From Dysgonamonadaceae bacterium (GTDB lineage Bacteria; Bacteroidota; Bacteroidia; Bacteroidales; Dysgonomonadaceae), in assembly GCA_028708095.1 (NCBI GenBank), contig JAQVZQ010000006.1:1-32824 (forward strand): a stretch of 32,824 bases of DNA. The letters run 5' to 3'. Made by a program: the position numbers and the translations under genes. Of the stretch, positions 16,810-26,314 are shown in pieces. The notes below the pieces were generated by a model. It had not been told where the DNA came from and did not search any database. It saw only the letters and a list, made by a program, of their open reading frames with translations. How positions within the stretch are numbered: the first letter of the stretch is position 1; each line of letters begins with the position of its first letter.

Positions 16810-19431
16810 TTAAAAAGCATTTAGAACTTCACCTACTGCCTGTTGCAATCCATCAGAATTCTTTCCTCCTGCCGTAGCAAAATGAGGTTGACCTCCTCCG
16901 CCCCCTTGAATATGTTTGGCAGCTTGACGAATGATATTCCCAGCGTTTAATCCTTTCTTCACAAGATCATCGCCAATCATTACCGTTAGATTGGGTTTGT
17001 TGTTGGCAATAGTACCAGCAACAAAAAAGAGATTGTCGTTGAACTCACCCTTCAATTGAAATGCAATGTTCTTGATGATATCGGGAGAAACATCAGTAAA
17101 TATAGCGCTGAAAACATTCACACCATCTTTAACTTCTTTGGAGGAAATAAATGATTGTTTGAGACTTTTAGCCTTTTCGAGTTCGAACTCATGAACAGTC
17201 TTTTTCATCTCTTCGTTCTCTGCTATCAAGCGTTGCAATGCTCCTTCAATGTCTTGTGTGTTGTTAAGCAGCTCTCGCATTTGTGACAACATGTCTTCTT
17301 TTTTGTAAATATACTCATCGCATGCCTTGCCAGTAATTGCCTCAATACGTCTGATTCCAGCAGCAATAGCACTCTCGCTCACAATACGAAAAAGTCCAAT
17401 GTGACCTGTTGATGAAATATGTGTACCACCACACAACTCGATGGAAGAGCCAAAACGAATGGTGCGCACTTCCTCATCATATTTCTCACCAAAGAGTGCC
17501 ATGGCACCCATATCTTTAGCAGTTTGAATGGGCACACTGCGGTCTTCTTCTATGGATATATTCTCGCGAATTTTGTTATTAACTAATTGTTCTACTTGAC
17601 GGATCTCCTCGTCATTCATTTTTTGAAAATGAGAAAAGTCGAAACGTAAAACCTGATCGGATACGAATGATCCTTTCTGCTCAACATGTTTGCCCAGCAC
17701 TTCACGCAATGCTTCGTGCATCAAGTGAGTAGCTGTATGGTTGCTTTCTATTGCAGTGCGTCGTTCTTTATTGATATTTAGTGTAAAAGTAGTTGTTATA
17801 TCTTTTGGCAACTTCATCACCAAATGAATAGCAAGGTTGTTTTCTCTTTTTGTATCGAATATCTCAATTTTCTCATCTGAGTCGGTGCATGTCATCCAAC
17901 CACTATCGCCAACTTGCCCACCTTGTTCAGCATAGAAAGGGGTTTGAGAAAACACTAATTGGTAAAACTCTTTGTTCTTTTGCTTCACTTTTCGATAACG
18001 AAGTATTTCGGCATCAGTTTCAGTGAAGTCGTAACCAACAAAGACAGGTTCACCATCATGAACTTTTGTCCAATCGCCAGTTTCAACAGCAGCAGCATTG
18101 CGAGCTCTGTCTTTTTGTTTTTGCATTTCGGCTTTGAAACCCTCGTGATCAACAGTCATTCCATTTTCTCGCAAAATAAGTTCTGTGAGATCTAATGGGA
18201 AACCAAAAGTATCGTTAAGTTGGAATGCAGTAGCACCCTCAAGAGTGAGATTGCCATCTTTTTTATGTTGCTCCATTTGTTTTTCAAGCAATCCAATACC
18301 TGTTTCAAGGGTACGTAAGAATGATTCCTCTTCTTCTTTGATAACTTTCTCAATCAATGTTTTTTGAGCAATCAATTCAGGGTAAGCATCCCCCATCACT
18401 TCAATCAATACGGGTAATAACTGATACATAAACCCCATATGCATATTTAGGAATGTGTATCCATAACGAACTGCGCGTCGCAAGATACGTCGAATAACAT
18501 ATCCTGCTTTTGCATTAGATGGTAGTTGCCCATCAGTAATAGAAAAAGAGATGGTGCGAACGTGATCAGCAATTACACGCATAGCTATGTCCTTCTTCTC
18601 ATCTTTGCCGTAACTGAAACCACTTATTTCTCCAATCTTCTTAATAATGGGTTGGAAAACATCGGTGTCATAATTAGATAGCTTTCCTTGCACAGCCATA
18701 CAAAGCCGCTCAAACCCCATACCTGTATCAATCACTTTTGCAGGTAAGCCATCAAGTGAGCCATCCGCTTTGCGGTTATATTGCATAAATACAAGGTTCC
18801 AAATCTCAATTACTTGTGGGTGATCTTGATTGACAAGTGTTAATGCACATACTTTGTCACGTTCCTCATTGGAACGCAAGTCAATGTGAATTTCCGAACA
18901 CGGCCCACAAGGACCAGTATCTCCCATCTCCCAGAAATTGTCATCTTTGTTTCCATTAATAATTCGGTCGATGGGCAAGTATTTCTCCCAATGAGCTGCT
19001 GCTTCATCATCTCTTTCCAAACCTTCTGATTTATCTCCTTCAAAAATGGTGGCATACAATCGTTCTTTATCCAATTTAAGCACATCGGTCAAATATTCCC
19101 ATGCCCATTCAATAGCTTCTTCTTTAAAATAGTCACCAAACGACCAGTTACCCAGCATCTCAAACATGGTGTGGTGGTAAGTATCGTGTCCCACCTCTTC
19201 CAAGTCATTATGTTTGCCACTCACGCGTAAACATTTTTGAGAGTCAGCAATTCTCGGATATTTAATGGGTGTATTACCAAGAATAACGTCCTTGAATTGA
19301 TTCATTCCTGCATTGGTAAACATAAGGGTTGGATCGTCTTTTATTACCATTGGAGCAGACGGTACAATTCTATGATTTTTCGAAACGAAAAAATCTATAA
19401 ACGATTGGCGTATTTCTTTTGAAGTCATCAT
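16810..19431 (-). CDS. alaS: Alanine--tRNA ligase
   Basis: This is an 873-residue class II synthetase of normal full length. The N-terminus ([37 protein letters not shown]) and the catalytic core with [15 protein letters not shown] and [11 protein letters not shown] are those of AlaRS. The editing domain has [12 protein letters not shown] and the zinc-site segment [13 protein letters not shown], and the C-terminus ends with the DHHA1-like [14 protein letters not shown]. It attaches alanine to tRNA-Ala and hydrolyses mischarged Ser- or Gly-tRNA-Ala. It is transcribed away from merR from a strong consensus promoter (listed separately), with a leader of about 70 bases, and ends at a hairpin terminator at 16648-16669. 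No internal disruption is seen. Confidence 0.98.
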   Translation of the reverse strand: MMTSKEIRQSFIDFFVSKNHRIVPSAPMVIKDDPTLMFTNAGMNQFKDVILGNTPIKYPRIADSQKCLRVSGKHNDLEEVGHDTYHHTMFEMLGNWSFGDYFKEEAIEWAWEYLTDVLKLDKERLYATIFEGDKSEGLERDDEAAAHWEKYLPIDRIINGNKDDNFWEMGDTGPCGPCSEIHIDLRSNEERDKVCALTLVNQDHPQVIEIWNLVFMQYNRKADGSLDGLPAKVIDTGMGFERLCMAVQGKLSNYDTDVFQPIIKKIGEISGFSYGKDEKKDIAMRVIADHVRTISFSITDGQLPSNAKAGYVIRRILRRAVRYGYTFLNMHMGFMYQLLPVLIEVMGDAYPELIAQKTLIEKVIKEEEESFLRTLETGIGLLEKQMEQHKKDGNLTLEGATAFQLNDTFGFPLDLTELILRENGMTVDHEGFKAEMQKQKDRARNAAAVETGDWTKVHDGEPVFVGYDFTETDAEILRYRKVKQKNKEFYQLVFSQTPFYAEQGGQVGDSGWMTCTDSDEKIEIFDTKRENNLAIHLVMKLPKDITTTFTLNINKERRTAIESNHTATHLMHEALREVLGKHVEQKGSFVSDQVLRFDFSHFQKMNDEEIRQVEQLVNNKIRENISIEEDRSVPIQTAKDMGAMALFGEKYDEEVRTIRFGSSIELCGGTHISSTGHIGLFRIVSESAIAAGIRRIEAITGKACDEYIYKKEDMLSQMRELLNNTQDIEGALQRLIAENEEMKKTVHEFELEKAKSLKQSFISSKEVKDGVNVFSAIFTDVSPDIIKNIAFQLKGEFNDNLFFVAGTIANNKPNLTVMIGDDLVKKGLNAGNIIRQAAKHIQGGGGGQPHFATAGGKNSDGLQQAVGEVLNAF

Positions 19432-19507
19432 ATATTAAAAATAAAAATTCATTGTTGAAAAACAAAAATGATTAGATGTCGACAGTATTCTTTTCATTTT
19501 CGATTTA

Positions 19508-19539
19508 CAAAGATATATATCTAACAAACAGTTTGCAAA
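19508..19539 (-). promoter_or_regulatory. alaS promoter (Bacteroidetes sigma-ABfr type)
   Basis: On the minus strand, TTTG (19536-19539) is followed after exactly 20 bases by TATCTTTG (19508-19515). This is a perfect -33 TTTG / -7 TAnnTTTG pair at the right spacing, about 75 bases upstream of the alaS start. Confidence 0.8.
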
Positions 19540-19563
19540 GTTACTTTAAAAAGTTTATTTTTG
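19532..19563 (+). promoter_or_regulatory. merR-namZ promoter (Bacteroidetes sigma-ABfr type)
   Basis: TTTG at 19532-19535 is followed after 20 bases by TATTTTTG at 19556-19563, a perfect match to -33 TTTG / -7 TAnnTTTG. The expected transcription start lies about 43 bases before the merR ATG. Its -33 box abuts that of the divergent alaS promoter, forming TTTGCAAA. Confidence 0.8.
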
Positions 19564-19612
19564 TTGAGTGTCACACTACAATAATCTTTAATCGTATTTA
19601 GTAATCAACAAT

Positions 19613-20005
19613 ATGGGAAAACGTAAAAGACCTATTAATTTTGAAAGCAAACGACTTTACTACTCCATTAAAGAAGTGGCAGATCATTTTGCTGTAAATA
19701 TATCACTTATAAGATTTTGGGAAAAACAGTTTGAGAACATCAACCCAAAGAGAACCGATAGTGGTACGCGCCAATTTACCAAAGATGATATAATGGAAAT
19801 TGAAATCGTATATAATTTGGTGAAAGATAAAGGTCTCACACTGGAAGGGGCAAGACAAGTGTTGAAAACAAGTAAATCTGAAGAAGAGCGACGCATAGTG
19901 GTAATAAAACGATTGCAAAACTTAAAGAAATCACTTTTATCGTTGAAAGAAGAGTTTGATACGCTTCACGAACAACAGAAATACAAAAAAACTGAAAAGG
20001 AATAA
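19613..20005 (+). CDS. MerR-family transcriptional regulator
   Basis: This 130-residue protein has a MerR-type winged helix at about residues 15-85: LYYSIKEVADHFAVNISLIRFWEKQF (HTH), TDSGTRQFTKDDI (wing) and the helix EIVYNLVKDKGLTLEGARQVL. The C-terminus is a short basic helix (VIKRLQNLKKSLLSLKEEFDTL) that probably dimerises as a coiled coil. There is no cysteine-based effector domain, so it is a short MerR form whose signal is unknown. A basic GKRKRP stretch opens the protein. It diverges from alaS and its stop is 5 bases from the start of the NamZ-family lipoprotein gene, so the two are cotranscribed from the consensus promoter at 19532-19563. Adjacency to alaS is, as far as I recall, common in Bacteroidales. 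Confidence 0.9.
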   Translation: MGKRKRPINFESKRLYYSIKEVADHFAVNISLIRFWEKQFENINPKRTDSGTRQFTKDDIMEIEIVYNLVKDKGLTLEGARQVLKTSKSEEERRIVVIKRLQNLKKSLLSLKEEFDTLHEQQKYKKTEKE

Positions 20006-20010
20006 CAAAG

Positions 20011-21231
20011 ATGAGAAAAATGAGAAAGATACTTTTAATGATGGTTAGCTTCTTCGTATTAATTGCATGCACCTATTCTAAATCGTCAAGCAATAATAAA
20101 GAGGTTACAACTCAAGATTCACCAGACACTACTGTCAAAATGGGTGCTGAATCTACTTCATTGTATTTTCCTTTATTAAAAGGAAAACGAGTGGCAGTTT
20201 TGTCCAATCAAACTGGAATGGTGGGCGATGAGCATTTGGTGGATTTATTAAAACGAAACGATTTTAATGTTGTAGGTATCTTATCTCCCGAACATGGTTT
20301 TAGAGGTACTGCAGATGCTGGTGAGCATGTAAGTAGCTCAGTGGATGAGAAAACAGGCATACCCATCTGGTCTTTGTATGAAGGAAGAACCAGAACGCCC
20401 TCCAATGAAACCATGCAGCAGTTTGATGTGCTGGTTTTTGACCTTCAGGATGTTGGTTTACGCTTTTACACTTACTATGCCACCATGGCTCGAATAATGG
20501 ATGCTTGTGCAGGACACAAAAAAGAGATGGTTGTGTTGGACAGACCTAATCCAAATGGATTTTATGTAGATGGACCCATTTTGGATATGAAACATAAATC
20601 GGGTGTGGGCTGGCTACCTATTCCTGTTGTACATGGCATGACTTTAGGAGAATTGGCATTGATGATAAATGGTGAAAAATGGTTGACTAACAATCGCACT
20701 TGCAAACTCACAGTTGTTCCTTGTAAAGACTACACTCACCAAACACTATACGAGCTTCCCATTTCACCATCACCCAACTTACCTAACATACATTCCATCT
20801 ATCTCTACCCCTCTACTTGCCTTTTCGAAGGCACAGTTGTGAGTTTAGGGCGAGGGACATCTTTCCCATTTGAAGCTTATGGTCATCCAAACTACTCGGG
20901 TTCAGACTTCACGTTCACTCCGCTAAGTGTTCCCGGAGCAAAGAATCCTCCTTTACTTAATCAAAAGTGTTATGGAGTAGATCTTCGCAATGTTTCCAAT
21001 GAATACATTTGGGAGAATGGATTTGACTTGTCTTACGTTATAGATGCTTACAACAACCTTGATATGGGAAGTAAGTTCTTCTCTTCATTCTTTGAAAAAC
21101 TTACAGGCGTTGATTACATTCGTCAAATGATTATGGATGGCAAAACGAATGAAGAGATAAAAGCAATGTGGCAGGATGATGTGGCAAAGTTCAAGGTGCA
21201 AAGGAAACCCTATTTATTGTATAAGGAATAG
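20011..21231 (+). CDS. namZ: DUF1343 / NamZ-family exo-beta-N-acetylmuramidase lipoprotein (GH171)
   Basis: This 406-residue protein has a lipoprotein signal: basic MRKMRK, a hydrophobic run and the lipobox LIAC, with C20 as the lipid-modified residue. The rest is a typical DUF1343 (YbbC/NamZ) domain: GKRVAVLSNQTGMVG, ILSPEHGFRGTADAGE, VFDLQDVGLRFYTYYATM, VVLDRPNPNG and PSPNLPNIHSIYLYPSTCLFEGT. Members release terminal N-acetylmuramic acid from peptidoglycan fragments, which helps cell-wall turnover or recycling in the periplasm; that activity is known for a few members only. The gene begins 5 bases after merR and shares its promoter, so the regulator may act on this operon. The stop is followed, 19 bases on, by a perfect 9-bp hairpin. 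Confidence 0.9.
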   Translation: MRKMRKILLMMVSFFVLIACTYSKSSSNNKEVTTQDSPDTTVKMGAESTSLYFPLLKGKRVAVLSNQTGMVGDEHLVDLLKRNDFNVVGILSPEHGFRGTADAGEHVSSSVDEKTGIPIWSLYEGRTRTPSNETMQQFDVLVFDLQDVGLRFYTYYATMARIMDACAGHKKEMVVLDRPNPNGFYVDGPILDMKHKSGVGWLPIPVVHGMTLGELALMINGEKWLTNNRTCKLTVVPCKDYTHQTLYELPISPSPNLPNIHSIYLYPSTCLFEGTVVSLGRGTSFPFEAYGHPNYSGSDFTFTPLSVPGAKNPPLLNQKCYGVDLRNVSNEYIWENGFDLSYVIDAYNNLDMGSKFFSSFFEKLTGVDYIRQMIMDGKTNEEIKAMWQDDVAKFKVQRKPYLLYKE

Positions 21232-21249
21232 GTCTCTGGATGACAGAGA

Positions 21250-21329
21250 GTATTCTGTCATTGCAACAGAATACACTGTCATTCCGAAACCCCACCCAAT
21301 TTTCATTGGGCAAAAAGAAGGGAATGACA
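21250..21329. repeat. Two adjacent palindromic elements after namZ
   Basis: The first is a perfect 9-bp stem, GTATTCTGT (21250-21258) with ACAGAATAC (21266-21274), loop 7. The second has outer arms TGTCATTCC (21277-21285) and GGAATGACA (21321-21329) and an inner stem CCCAAT/ATTGGG (21295-21310). They could end the merR-namZ transcript, but they lack a T-tract and look more like extragenic palindromes. Confidence 0.6.
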
Positions 21330-21528
21330 TCGAAGTTTGATTTACTGTGAGGCCCGAAGGGCTGATATAATTCAGCCTAGGCTGTCAGTCCTGGGTAACA
21401 GGCAGATAGAAGCAAAAGAGGGCTGGAAGCCTGGCATAAAAATATAAGCACCTAAAGAACAATATATTGCAAAATTATGTCATTAGTACGCAAGGAGGAA
21501 TCTGTTAGAAGAGTAGCACAATGATTAA

Positions 21529-21688
21529 ACAGATCCTTCGCTTTGCTCTGGATGACAGGAGTATTTGAACAGATCCATCACAACGTTCTGGATTACAAGG
21601 ATATTTAGAGATCCTTCGCTTTGCCGTCGGTGAAAGAGATGTTTGAACAGACGCTTCATTACGTTTTTGGATGACATCGACATTAAAA
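21529..21688. repeat. Four degenerate tandem units of about 40 bp
   Basis: The units start near AGATCC at 21531, 21571 and 21609 and AGACGC at 21649. The best-preserved reads AGATCCTTCGCTTTGCTCTG then GATGACAGGAG. In reverse complement this is the common bacterial extragenic repeat whose translation contains PEQSEGS. The units have diverged considerably. Confidence 0.65.
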
Positions 21689-21702
21689 AATCAAACAAAC
21701 AG

Positions 21703-21744
21703 AAAGAATGCATTTTAACAAGATGCATTCTTTTTGTACTTTTG
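21703..21744 (+). promoter_or_regulatory. Hairpin with T-tract overlapping a -7 box before valS
   Basis: AAAGAATGCAT (21703-21713) pairs perfectly with ATGCATTCTTT (21723-21733), followed by TTGT; this is terminator-like on the plus strand. TACTTTTG at 21737-21744, just after it, fits TAnnTTTG and lies 20 bases before the valS ATG. A good -33 TTTG is absent; only TTTT is found near 21713. So the hairpin may insulate valS from upstream transcription while the box starts it. Confidence 0.5.
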
Positions 21745-21764
21745 CAGTTCAATTGTAAATAAAT

Positions 21765-24386
21765 ATGGAAATAGCAAGTAAATACAACCCAATAGAAGTT
21801 GAAGACAAATGGTATGAATATTGGTTACGGAATGGATACTTCCATTCGGAACCTGATGAACGTGAACCTTATTCAATAGTTATTCCTCCACCCAACGTGA
21901 CGGGAATATTACACATGGGTCATATGCTCAACAATACCATTCAAGATACATTGGTGCGACGTGCACGAATGCAAGGAAAAAACGCTTGTTGGGTTCCTGG
22001 TACAGACCATGCCTCTATCGCTACTGAAGCGAAAGTAGTTGCAAAACTTGCTGACGAGGGTATAAAGAAATCAGATTTAACTCGCGAAGAGTTTTTGGAA
22101 CATGCTTGGGAGTGGACACACAAACATGGCGGTATCATATTGGAGCAACTCAAGAAGTTAGGAGCATCGTGTGATTGGGACAGAACTTGCTTCACCATGG
22201 ACGAAATACGCTCCGAAAGCGTATTGAAAGTTTTTGCTGACTTACACAAAAAAGGACTTATCTATCGTGGTGTGCGAATGGTGAACTGGGATCCACAAGC
22301 ACAAACTGCCCTCTCTGACGAGGAGGTAATTCATAAAGAGGTAACTGGTAAGTTGTACTATTTGCGTTATGCAATAGTGGGGGAAGATAATAAGTTTGCT
22401 GTGATAGCAACCACCCGTCCTGAAACAATATTTGGAGATACCGCAGTCTGTATCAATCCTAATGATCCTAAAACTGCACACTTAAAAGGTAAGAAGCTTA
22501 TTGTACCCATTGCCAATCGAGAGGTGGAAGTGATTGAAGATGAATATGTGGATGTGGAGTTTGGTACAGGGTGCTTGAAAGTAACACCAGCACACGATAT
22601 CAACGACTACATGTTGGGAGATAAGTATAAATTGAAATCCATCGATATTTTCAACGATAATGGAACACTTAATGAGCATGGATTGCATTATCAAGACAAA
22701 GATCGTTTTTTGGTTCGCACCCTTATTGAGAAAGAGTTGGAGCAAAAAGGATTGTTAGAAAAAATGGAGAATTACACTAATAATGTAGGTTTCTCTGAAC
22801 GTACTGATGCAGTAATTGAACCCAAGTTATCGATGCAATGGTTCCTGAAAATGGAAGACCTTGCAAAACCTGCCCTTGACGCAGTGATGAATGACACCAT
22901 ACAACTTTATCCTGCTAAGTTTAAAAATACTTATCGCCATTGGATGGAGAATGTGAAAGATTGGTGTGTGTCTCGTCAACTGTGGTGGGGACATCGCATT
23001 CCCGCTTATTACTTGCCTGACGGTGGCTATGTTGTAGCAGAAACTGATGAACAAGCGCTGAAATTAGCAAAAGAAATTGATCCAAAACTACAACTTTCAG
23101 ATTTGAGACAGGATGAAGATTGTCTGGACACTTGGTTCTCATCATGGCTATGGCCCATTTCTGTGTTTGATGGAATAAATAATCCTGACAACGAAGATAT
23201 CAACTACTATTACCCAACCAATGATTTGGTAACTGCCCCTGAGATTCTTTTCTTTTGGGTGGCTCGTATGATTATTGCAGGATATGAATACCGCGATGAG
23301 CGTTGTTTCGAAAATGTGTACCTAACAGGTATTGTTCGCGATAAATTGGGCCGAAAGATGTCCAAATCGTTGGGTAACTCACCCGACCCCATCGAACTAA
23401 TGCAAAAATATGGTGCTGATGGTGTGCGAATGGGTATGCTATTAACATCTGCTGCTGGTAACGACTTACCGTTCGATGAATCACTTTGTGAACAAGGTCG
23501 CAACTTCAACAATAAGATATGGAATGCATTCCGACTTGTAAAAGGTTGGGAAATTGATGATACAATAAAACAACCCAAAGCTGCTAAAATAGCCGTGAAA
23601 TGGTTCGAGAACAAACTTTCACAAACCATTGAAGAGATGGACGACTTGTTCTCAAAGTACCGTTTGTCCGAAGCATTGATGCTATTGTACAAATTGTTTT
23701 GGGATGAATTTTCATCATGGTATTTAGAGTTAATCAAACCTGCTTACCAACAACCCATTGATAGAGAAACTTATGAGGCTACTCTATCCTTCTTCGATTC
23801 TTTGTTGCGATTATTGCACCCATTCATGCCATTTATTACCGAAGAGTTGTGGCAAGCAATTGCTCCTCGCACAGAATGTGAAAGCATCATGATTACAGAA
23901 CTCCCTAAAAGTGAAGAGTATAACAAACAGTTCCTTTCTAACTTCGAAAATACAAAGCATATCATTGCAGGTATTCGCACCATCCGCCTTCAAAAGAATA
24001 TTGCCAACAAAGAAACGCTATCACTTGAAATATTGGGTAACCACGCAAGTGATTATGATACTGCTATCATAAAGATGGGCAACTTAACTGCTATTGATGC
24101 AGTGAATGAAAAATCAACAGGAGCTGCCTCGTTTATGGTGGGAACTACAGAGTTTGCTGTTCCTCTTTCTGAAACTATCGATGTGGAAGCCGAATTGGAA
24201 AAATTACGTGCTGAATTAACTTATCAACAAGGTTTCTTGAAGTCAGTTGAGAAGAAGTTGAGCAACGAACGTTTTGTTCAAAACGCAAGGGCAGAGATTG
24301 TAGAAAATGAACGCAATAAACAGGCTGATGCTGTGAGTAAAATTGCATCGTTGAAGGAGAATATTGGGGCGCTGGAAAGCAAATAA
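21765..24386 (+). CDS. valS: Valine--tRNA ligase
   Basis: This is an 873-residue class I synthetase of normal bacterial length. The HIGH-type motif [13 protein letters not shown] covers residues 41-53, and the KMSKS motif is at 531-535 ([10 protein letters not shown]). The editing (CP1) domain shows [13 protein letters not shown] at 215-227 and [10 protein letters not shown] at 273-282, used to hydrolyse Thr-tRNA-Val. [17 protein letters not shown] at about 400-416 is typical of ValRS/IleRS. A C-terminal coiled-coil tail ([26 protein letters not shown]) is diagnostic for ValRS and binds tRNA. The gene is complete, starts after a promoter-like box, and ends 31 bases before a strong terminator. 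No operon partner is visible. Confidence 0.98.
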   Translation: MEIASKYNPIEVEDKWYEYWLRNGYFHSEPDEREPYSIVIPPPNVTGILHMGHMLNNTIQDTLVRRARMQGKNACWVPGTDHASIATEAKVVAKLADEGIKKSDLTREEFLEHAWEWTHKHGGIILEQLKKLGASCDWDRTCFTMDEIRSESVLKVFADLHKKGLIYRGVRMVNWDPQAQTALSDEEVIHKEVTGKLYYLRYAIVGEDNKFAVIATTRPETIFGDTAVCINPNDPKTAHLKGKKLIVPIANREVEVIEDEYVDVEFGTGCLKVTPAHDINDYMLGDKYKLKSIDIFNDNGTLNEHGLHYQDKDRFLVRTLIEKELEQKGLLEKMENYTNNVGFSERTDAVIEPKLSMQWFLKMEDLAKPALDAVMNDTIQLYPAKFKNTYRHWMENVKDWCVSRQLWWGHRIPAYYLPDGGYVVAETDEQALKLAKEIDPKLQLSDLRQDEDCLDTWFSSWLWPISVFDGINNPDNEDINYYYPTNDLVTAPEILFFWVARMIIAGYEYRDERCFENVYLTGIVRDKLGRKMSKSLGNSPDPIELMQKYGADGVRMGMLLTSAAGNDLPFDESLCEQGRNFNNKIWNAFRLVKGWEIDDTIKQPKAAKIAVKWFENKLSQTIEEMDDLFSKYRLSEALMLLYKLFWDEFSSWYLELIKPAYQQPIDRETYEATLSFFDSLLRLLHPFMPFITEELWQAIAPRTECESIMITELPKSEEYNKQFLSNFENTKHIIAGIRTIRLQKNIANKETLSLEILGNHASDYDTAIIKMGNLTAIDAVNEKSTGAASFMVGTTEFAVPLSETIDVEAELEKLRAELTYQQGFLKSVEKKLSNERFVQNARAEIVENERNKQADAVSKIASLKENIGALESK

Positions 24387-24416
24387 TTGTCAATATAAAA
24401 TAGAACGTACAAATTG

Positions 24417-24462
24417 AACCCTTCTTTATCGATTAATGATGAAGAAGGGTTTGTTTTTGTTT
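24417..24462 (+). terminator. valS intrinsic terminator
   Basis: AACCCTTCTT (24417-24426) pairs perfectly over 10 bp with AAGAAGGGTT (24442-24451), followed by TGTTTTTGTTT. It starts 31 bases after the valS stop. Confidence 0.9.
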
Positions 24463-24534
24463 CATATAATCATATCAAGCACGTTCTTCAATAAAGGAGT
24501 CACCGTTTCGTAATGTAGTTCGCTTGACATTATT

Positions 24535-25026
24535 TTAGCCTTCTATGTTTTCTGATAATTTATGTAGTTTAGTCTTGTATTTTTGGAGTTCTTTGATTGA
24601 CAATTTGTAAAATCGCATAATTTCATCTATTTCATCTTTACTCCCTCTTTCCAGTATTCGATTAATAACTGCTTTTTTAAACTTTCCCCAGTTGATCGAA
24701 TCAAACTCCACATCCCAAAATAAAGATTTGCGAATGCGCAGAGCTCCTTTATAAAGATTGTGAAGCTCTATCTCTCTCAACTTTTTTATATCATAGTATG
24801 TTTGCAATAAAGCAAGAAAATCCTCTTCGTAACCCATCACTTCAGCGATTCTTAAGGATTGCTCAGTTGTCAGGTTACGCTTTGCGGCAATAATTGCATT
24901 GATTGTTTGATAAGAGATACCTGTTTGATCAGCCAGTTTACACTGAGTGATATTCCTTTTCTTCAACTCTCTACCAATCAACTTTCCTGGATGAATACCT
25001 TGTATTATATCGATATAATTATTCAT
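24535..25026 (-). CDS. Antitoxin-like XRE/HigA-type HTH protein (orphan)
   Basis: This 163-residue protein has an XRE/HigA-type helix-turn-helix at about residues 12-70: HPGKLIGRELKKRNITQCKLADQTGISYQTINAIIAAKRNLT followed by SLRIAEVMGY. The C-terminal part (LFWDVEFDSINWGKFKKAVINRILERGSKDEIDEIMRFY, about 102-142) looks like the domain found in Bacteroidota antitoxins that precede a nucleotidyltransferase-type toxin gene; I believe it corresponds to DUF6922, but this is from memory. No such toxin follows: the next gene downstream is the end of valS on the other strand. So it is an orphan antitoxin or a repurposed regulator. A perfect 8-bp-arm palindrome lies 33 bases upstream of the start (25059-25076), a likely autoregulatory operator. 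Confidence 0.8.
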   Translation of the reverse strand: MNNYIDIIQGIHPGKLIGRELKKRNITQCKLADQTGISYQTINAIIAAKRNLTTEQSLRIAEVMGYEEDFLALLQTYYDIKKLREIELHNLYKGALRIRKSLFWDVEFDSINWGKFKKAVINRILERGSKDEIDEIMRFYKLSIKELQKYKTKLHKLSENIEG

Positions 25027-25058
25027 AGAAATTTACTTTGCTACAAATACAACAATTA

Positions 25059-25076
25059 ATAAACAGACCTGTTTAT
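25059..25076. promoter_or_regulatory. Candidate operator for the HTH gene
   Basis: ATAAACAGACCTGTTTAT is a perfect inverted repeat (8-bp arms, 2-bp centre) 33 bases upstream of the HTH start codon, in the space shared with the divergent kinase gene. A second, smaller palindrome AGCAA-ATA-TTGCT follows at 25084-25096. HigA-type proteins usually repress their own promoter through such sites. Confidence 0.55.
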
Positions 25077-25152
25077 GTTAATAAGCAAATATTGCTCATA
25101 TATTATAAAATTTGAATAGCCAAGACTCCTTTTTTTTAACTAAAAAGATAAG

Positions 25153-25160
25153 TATATTTG
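25153..25160 (+). promoter_or_regulatory. -7 box of the fructosamine-kinase gene
   Basis: TATATTTG fits TAnnTTTG and lies 78 bases upstream of the ATG at 25238. No TTTG is found at the -33 distance, only a T-run at 25129-25136. Confidence 0.4.
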
Positions 25161-25237
25161 TTTTCATATATAAGGCTAAAAGCATGTAAGTATAGAATTC
25201 AAACCAATAAACCAATTTGTTTATCCAAAAACAAATC

Positions 25238-26101
25238 ATGAAACAATTAATATCACATATCACCTTCCTAACCAACAATAAGTTTCACAACATCCAATCC
25301 CTTTCAGGCGGGAGCATATCCTCAGCTTACCTCTTGAAATCAGACTCTGCCAATTACTTCTTGAAAGTAAACTCCAACAATGATGCCTTAGATATGTTTG
25401 TTGCAGAACAAACAGGACTAAAAGCAATAGAAGAAACTCAAACTATTGCTGTGCCGAAGGTGCATATAGTAGACAGTTATCAAGAGAAAGCCTTTTTGTT
25501 AATGGATTATGTAGAAGAGAGTAAACATGCCAGTTCCGATGATTACAAAGCTTTAGGAACACAATTGGCTCAGTTGCACCTCAACCATCATGACACGTTT
25601 GGTTTTTCATCCAACAATTTCATTGGAAGTCTGCCACAATCAAACAGCCAACACTCCAACTGGGAAGAGTTCTATTGGCACGAACGCATTGCTCCGCAAT
25701 TGAAATTGGCTAAGCAAAAGAAGTTGCTTCGAACGAGCGAAATCCCATCAGCACAAACAGCAATCAGCGTTTTCGAAAACTTATTGGGAAAAGTTGCAAA
25801 ACCATCATTAGTACATGGAGATTTGTGGGGTGGCAATTACCTCATTGCAACTGATGGAACTCCCTGCTTAATTGACCCTGCTGTATATTATGGTCATCCG
25901 ATGGTGGATATTGCTATGAGCAAACTCTTTGGTGGATTTGGTAACGAGTTCTACAACTCATATCACGAAGTGATTCCAAAATCTCACAACTATGATGCGC
26001 AAATTGATCTGTATCAACTCTATTTCTTGTTGGTGCACCTCAATCTTTTTGGGAGGAGTTATTATGGGGGTATTGCCACTATATTAAACCGTTACTTTTA
26101 A
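25238..26101 (+). CDS. Fructosamine kinase family protein (FN3K/YniA type)
   Basis: This 287-residue aminoglycoside-phosphotransferase-fold kinase has the family features FNIQSLSGGSISSAYLLKSD (nucleotide loop, about 15-35), YFLKVNSNN (the lysine for ATP), LVHGDLWGGNYL (catalytic aspartate and metal-binding asparagine, about 193-204) and LIDPAVYYGHPMVDIAMSKLFGGF, followed by the typical ending LLVHLNLFGRSYYGGIATILNRYF. The family phosphorylates ketosamines on glycated proteins or small molecules, which destabilises them and reverses glycation. The frame also has a TTG at 25217, but the ATG at 25238 (MKQLISH) is the better start. It diverges from the HTH gene. The 3' end is abrupt and is followed by another coding-like fragment. 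Confidence 0.9.
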   Translation: MKQLISHITFLTNNKFHNIQSLSGGSISSAYLLKSDSANYFLKVNSNNDALDMFVAEQTGLKAIEETQTIAVPKVHIVDSYQEKAFLLMDYVEESKHASSDDYKALGTQLAQLHLNHHDTFGFSSNNFIGSLPQSNSQHSNWEEFYWHERIAPQLKLAKQKKLLRTSEIPSAQTAISVFENLLGKVAKPSLVHGDLWGGNYLIATDGTPCLIDPAVYYGHPMVDIAMSKLFGGFGNEFYNSYHEVIPKSHNYDAQIDLYQLYFLLVHLNLFGRSYYGGIATILNRYF

Positions 26102-26274
26102 ACTACGCTACCAAAATTACCTCCTACAAAGAAAAACATTCTGGATATTCTTATGGTTGGTCTCATATTGAGACTATTCTTTCCAGTTTTCAATTATTAC
26201 CTAATAACCATGTTGAAACCGATATTCATGGTCATGTTGTATCTGCTATGATAATTTCCGCCATTACAAAGTAA
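26101..26274 (+). pseudogene. Coding-like C-terminal remnant, unrecognised
   Basis: Just after the kinase stop, another frame reads 57 codons to a TAA at 26272-26274. The translation (NYATKITSYKEKHSGYSYG, then WSHIETILSSFQLLPNN, then HVETDIHGHVVSAMIISAITK) has the composition of a real, soluble protein tail, unlike the shadow frames around it. There is no start codon in a sensible place, so it looks like the 3' end of a gene whose front was lost when the kinase gene was joined to it. I do not recognise the family. Confidence 0.4.
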
Positions 26275-26314
26275 ATAAAATTCTATATATTCTTTTCCTC
26301 TTAAATCACATAAA

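Larger units (their letters stand above)
21232..21764. other. Repeat-rich intergenic region between namZ and valS
   Basis: No gene is seen. It contains several layers: a perfect hairpin GTATTCTGT/ACAGAATAC (21250-21274), a palindromic unit with outer arms TGTCATTCC/GGAATGACA (21277-21329), a GC-richer stretch (about 21345-21445) that resembles a widespread Bacteroidota extragenic repeat with CCTAGGCTG and CCTGGGTAA, and tandem ~40-bp units (21529-21688). A hairpin and promoter box just before valS are listed separately. Confidence 0.55.

Noticed and set aside
21345-21445. tRNA or riboswitch in the GC-richer stretch before valS
   Set aside because: I could not fit a tRNA cloverleaf or a T-box-type structure; the sequence looks like a common extragenic repeat.
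25217-25237. TTG start for the kinase gene
   Set aside because: An ATG at 25238 in the same frame fits the family N-terminus better; the extra seven codons have no support.
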